A stretch of DNA of 64,000 nt from Streptomyces sp. NRRL S-337 (GTDB taxonomy: Bacteria > Actinomycetota > Actinomycetes > Streptomycetales > Streptomycetaceae), in assembly GCF_000720175.1 (NCBI RefSeq), contig NZ_JOIX01000056.1, positions 11,859 to 75,858 on the forward strand, in the 5' to 3' direction. The notes beneath the pieces are model-generated. The model saw only the letters and a list, made by a program, of their open reading frames with translations, was not told the origin of the DNA and did not search any database. Position 1 is the first letter of the stretch. The number at the start of each line of letters is the position of its first letter. Shown here piece by piece: positions 63,550 to 64,000 of this stretch. The position numbers were made by a program, and so were the translations under genes.

Positions 63550-64000
63550 CCTCGCGTATCGGTGTGATCACTTTCCCTGGCACGCTCGATGACCGCGACA
63601 CCCAGCGCGCGGTCGCTCTGGCGGGCGCCGAGGCGGTGCCGTTGTGGCACCGTGACAAGGACCTCAAGCAGGTCGACTGCTGCCGGGCGCGATGCTGCGC
63701 AACAACCACCTGCACTTCATCTGCCGTGACCAGAAGCTGCGGGTGGAGAACGACGCCACGGCCTGGACCGCGGACTACGAGGCGGGGCAGGAGATCTCCA
63801 TCCCGCTGAAGAACATCGATGGCCGGTACACCGCCGACGAGCGCACGCTCGACGAGTTGGAGGCGGAGGGCCGGGTGGTCTTCCGTTATCTGGACGGCAA
63901 CCCCAACGGTTCGCTGCGGGACATTGCCGGCATCACCAATGCGGCGGGCAATGTGGTCGGCCTGATGCCGCACCCCGAGCACGCGGTGGAGCCGCTGATC
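63546..64000 (+). pseudogene. purQ: FGAM synthase glutaminase PurQ, internally deleted and frameshifted, cut by the window end
   Basis: ATG 63546 opens normally: [33 protein letters not shown] (44 residues). At about 63677 the sequence jumps to [54 protein letters not shown] in another frame. The missing segment, about 65-70 residues from memory of the family, includes PGGFSYGDYLR and the catalytic Cys of GICNGFQ, leaving the late His/Glu. Such a product would lack glutaminase activity. As purine synthesis needs it, an assembly deletion is suspected. The gene runs past the window end. Confidence 0.9.

Overview
The window is chromosomal DNA of a Streptomyces (or a very close actinomycete). Base composition is very GC-rich and GTG starts are common. 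It carries the dnaK-grpE-dnaJ-hspR operon with HspR inverted repeats, a Yip1-family protein, DUF397/XRE regulator pairs and an Lsr2-like protein. Four copies of the parS core GTTTCACGTGAAAC (31.5 kb and three at 40.1 kb) place it in the ParB-bound zone around oriC.

Region 1 (1 to about 8.0 kb) is accessory DNA. It holds the frameshifted tail of an IS701-type transposase, a WXG100 protein, a type VII-style polymorphic toxin whose CdiA-like nuclease tip lies in another frame after a run of eight G, a probable immunity gene, a 5'-degraded tyrosine integrase, a GNAT-PIN fusion translationally coupled to an ASCH-domain protein, and a TIGR02391/HEPN-like gene. It ends at a tRNA-Gly(CCC).

Region 2 (8.1 to 46.2 kb) is core chromosome: dcd, a secreted GDSL esterase with a lectin tail, a membrane Fe-S oxidoreductase, the heat-shock operon, clpB, an aminotransferase, a membrane spermidine synthase, pyrE, fba, a compact tryptophan-to-anthranilate operon (kynA, kynU, a formamidase-like hydrolase), a two-component system, an ABC exporter with a divergent regulator, and purA. 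As far as I remember, this follows S. coelicolor SCO3698 down to SCO3629.

Region 3 (46.3 to 50 kb) is a small accessory patch: an Uma2 nuclease, an orphan VTC-domain protein, duplicated DUF397 genes overlapping an XRE regulator, and two small proteins. Region 4 (50 to 64 kb) is core again: a class III aminotransferase, GntR, SLATT, purD, a protease-like membrane protein that has lost its metal site, an N,N-dimethylformamidase-like protein, small DUF proteins, purC, three tRNA-Gly genes, an lsrL-like gene, purS and purQ. purA and the purD-purC-purSQ block lie on opposite arms around oriC in S. coelicolor (from memory), so region 3 may mark an inversion junction.

Four ORFs are interrupted: the transposase, the toxin, dnaK and purQ. 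The last two lose internal segments with a change of frame. Such lesions in two housekeeping genes suggest assembly deletions and should be checked first. The most unusual RNA feature is a tRNA-Gly(UCC) at 62492-62563 whose D-loop and T-loop signature bases are altered in the same way as in the staphylococcal cell-wall glycine tRNAs.
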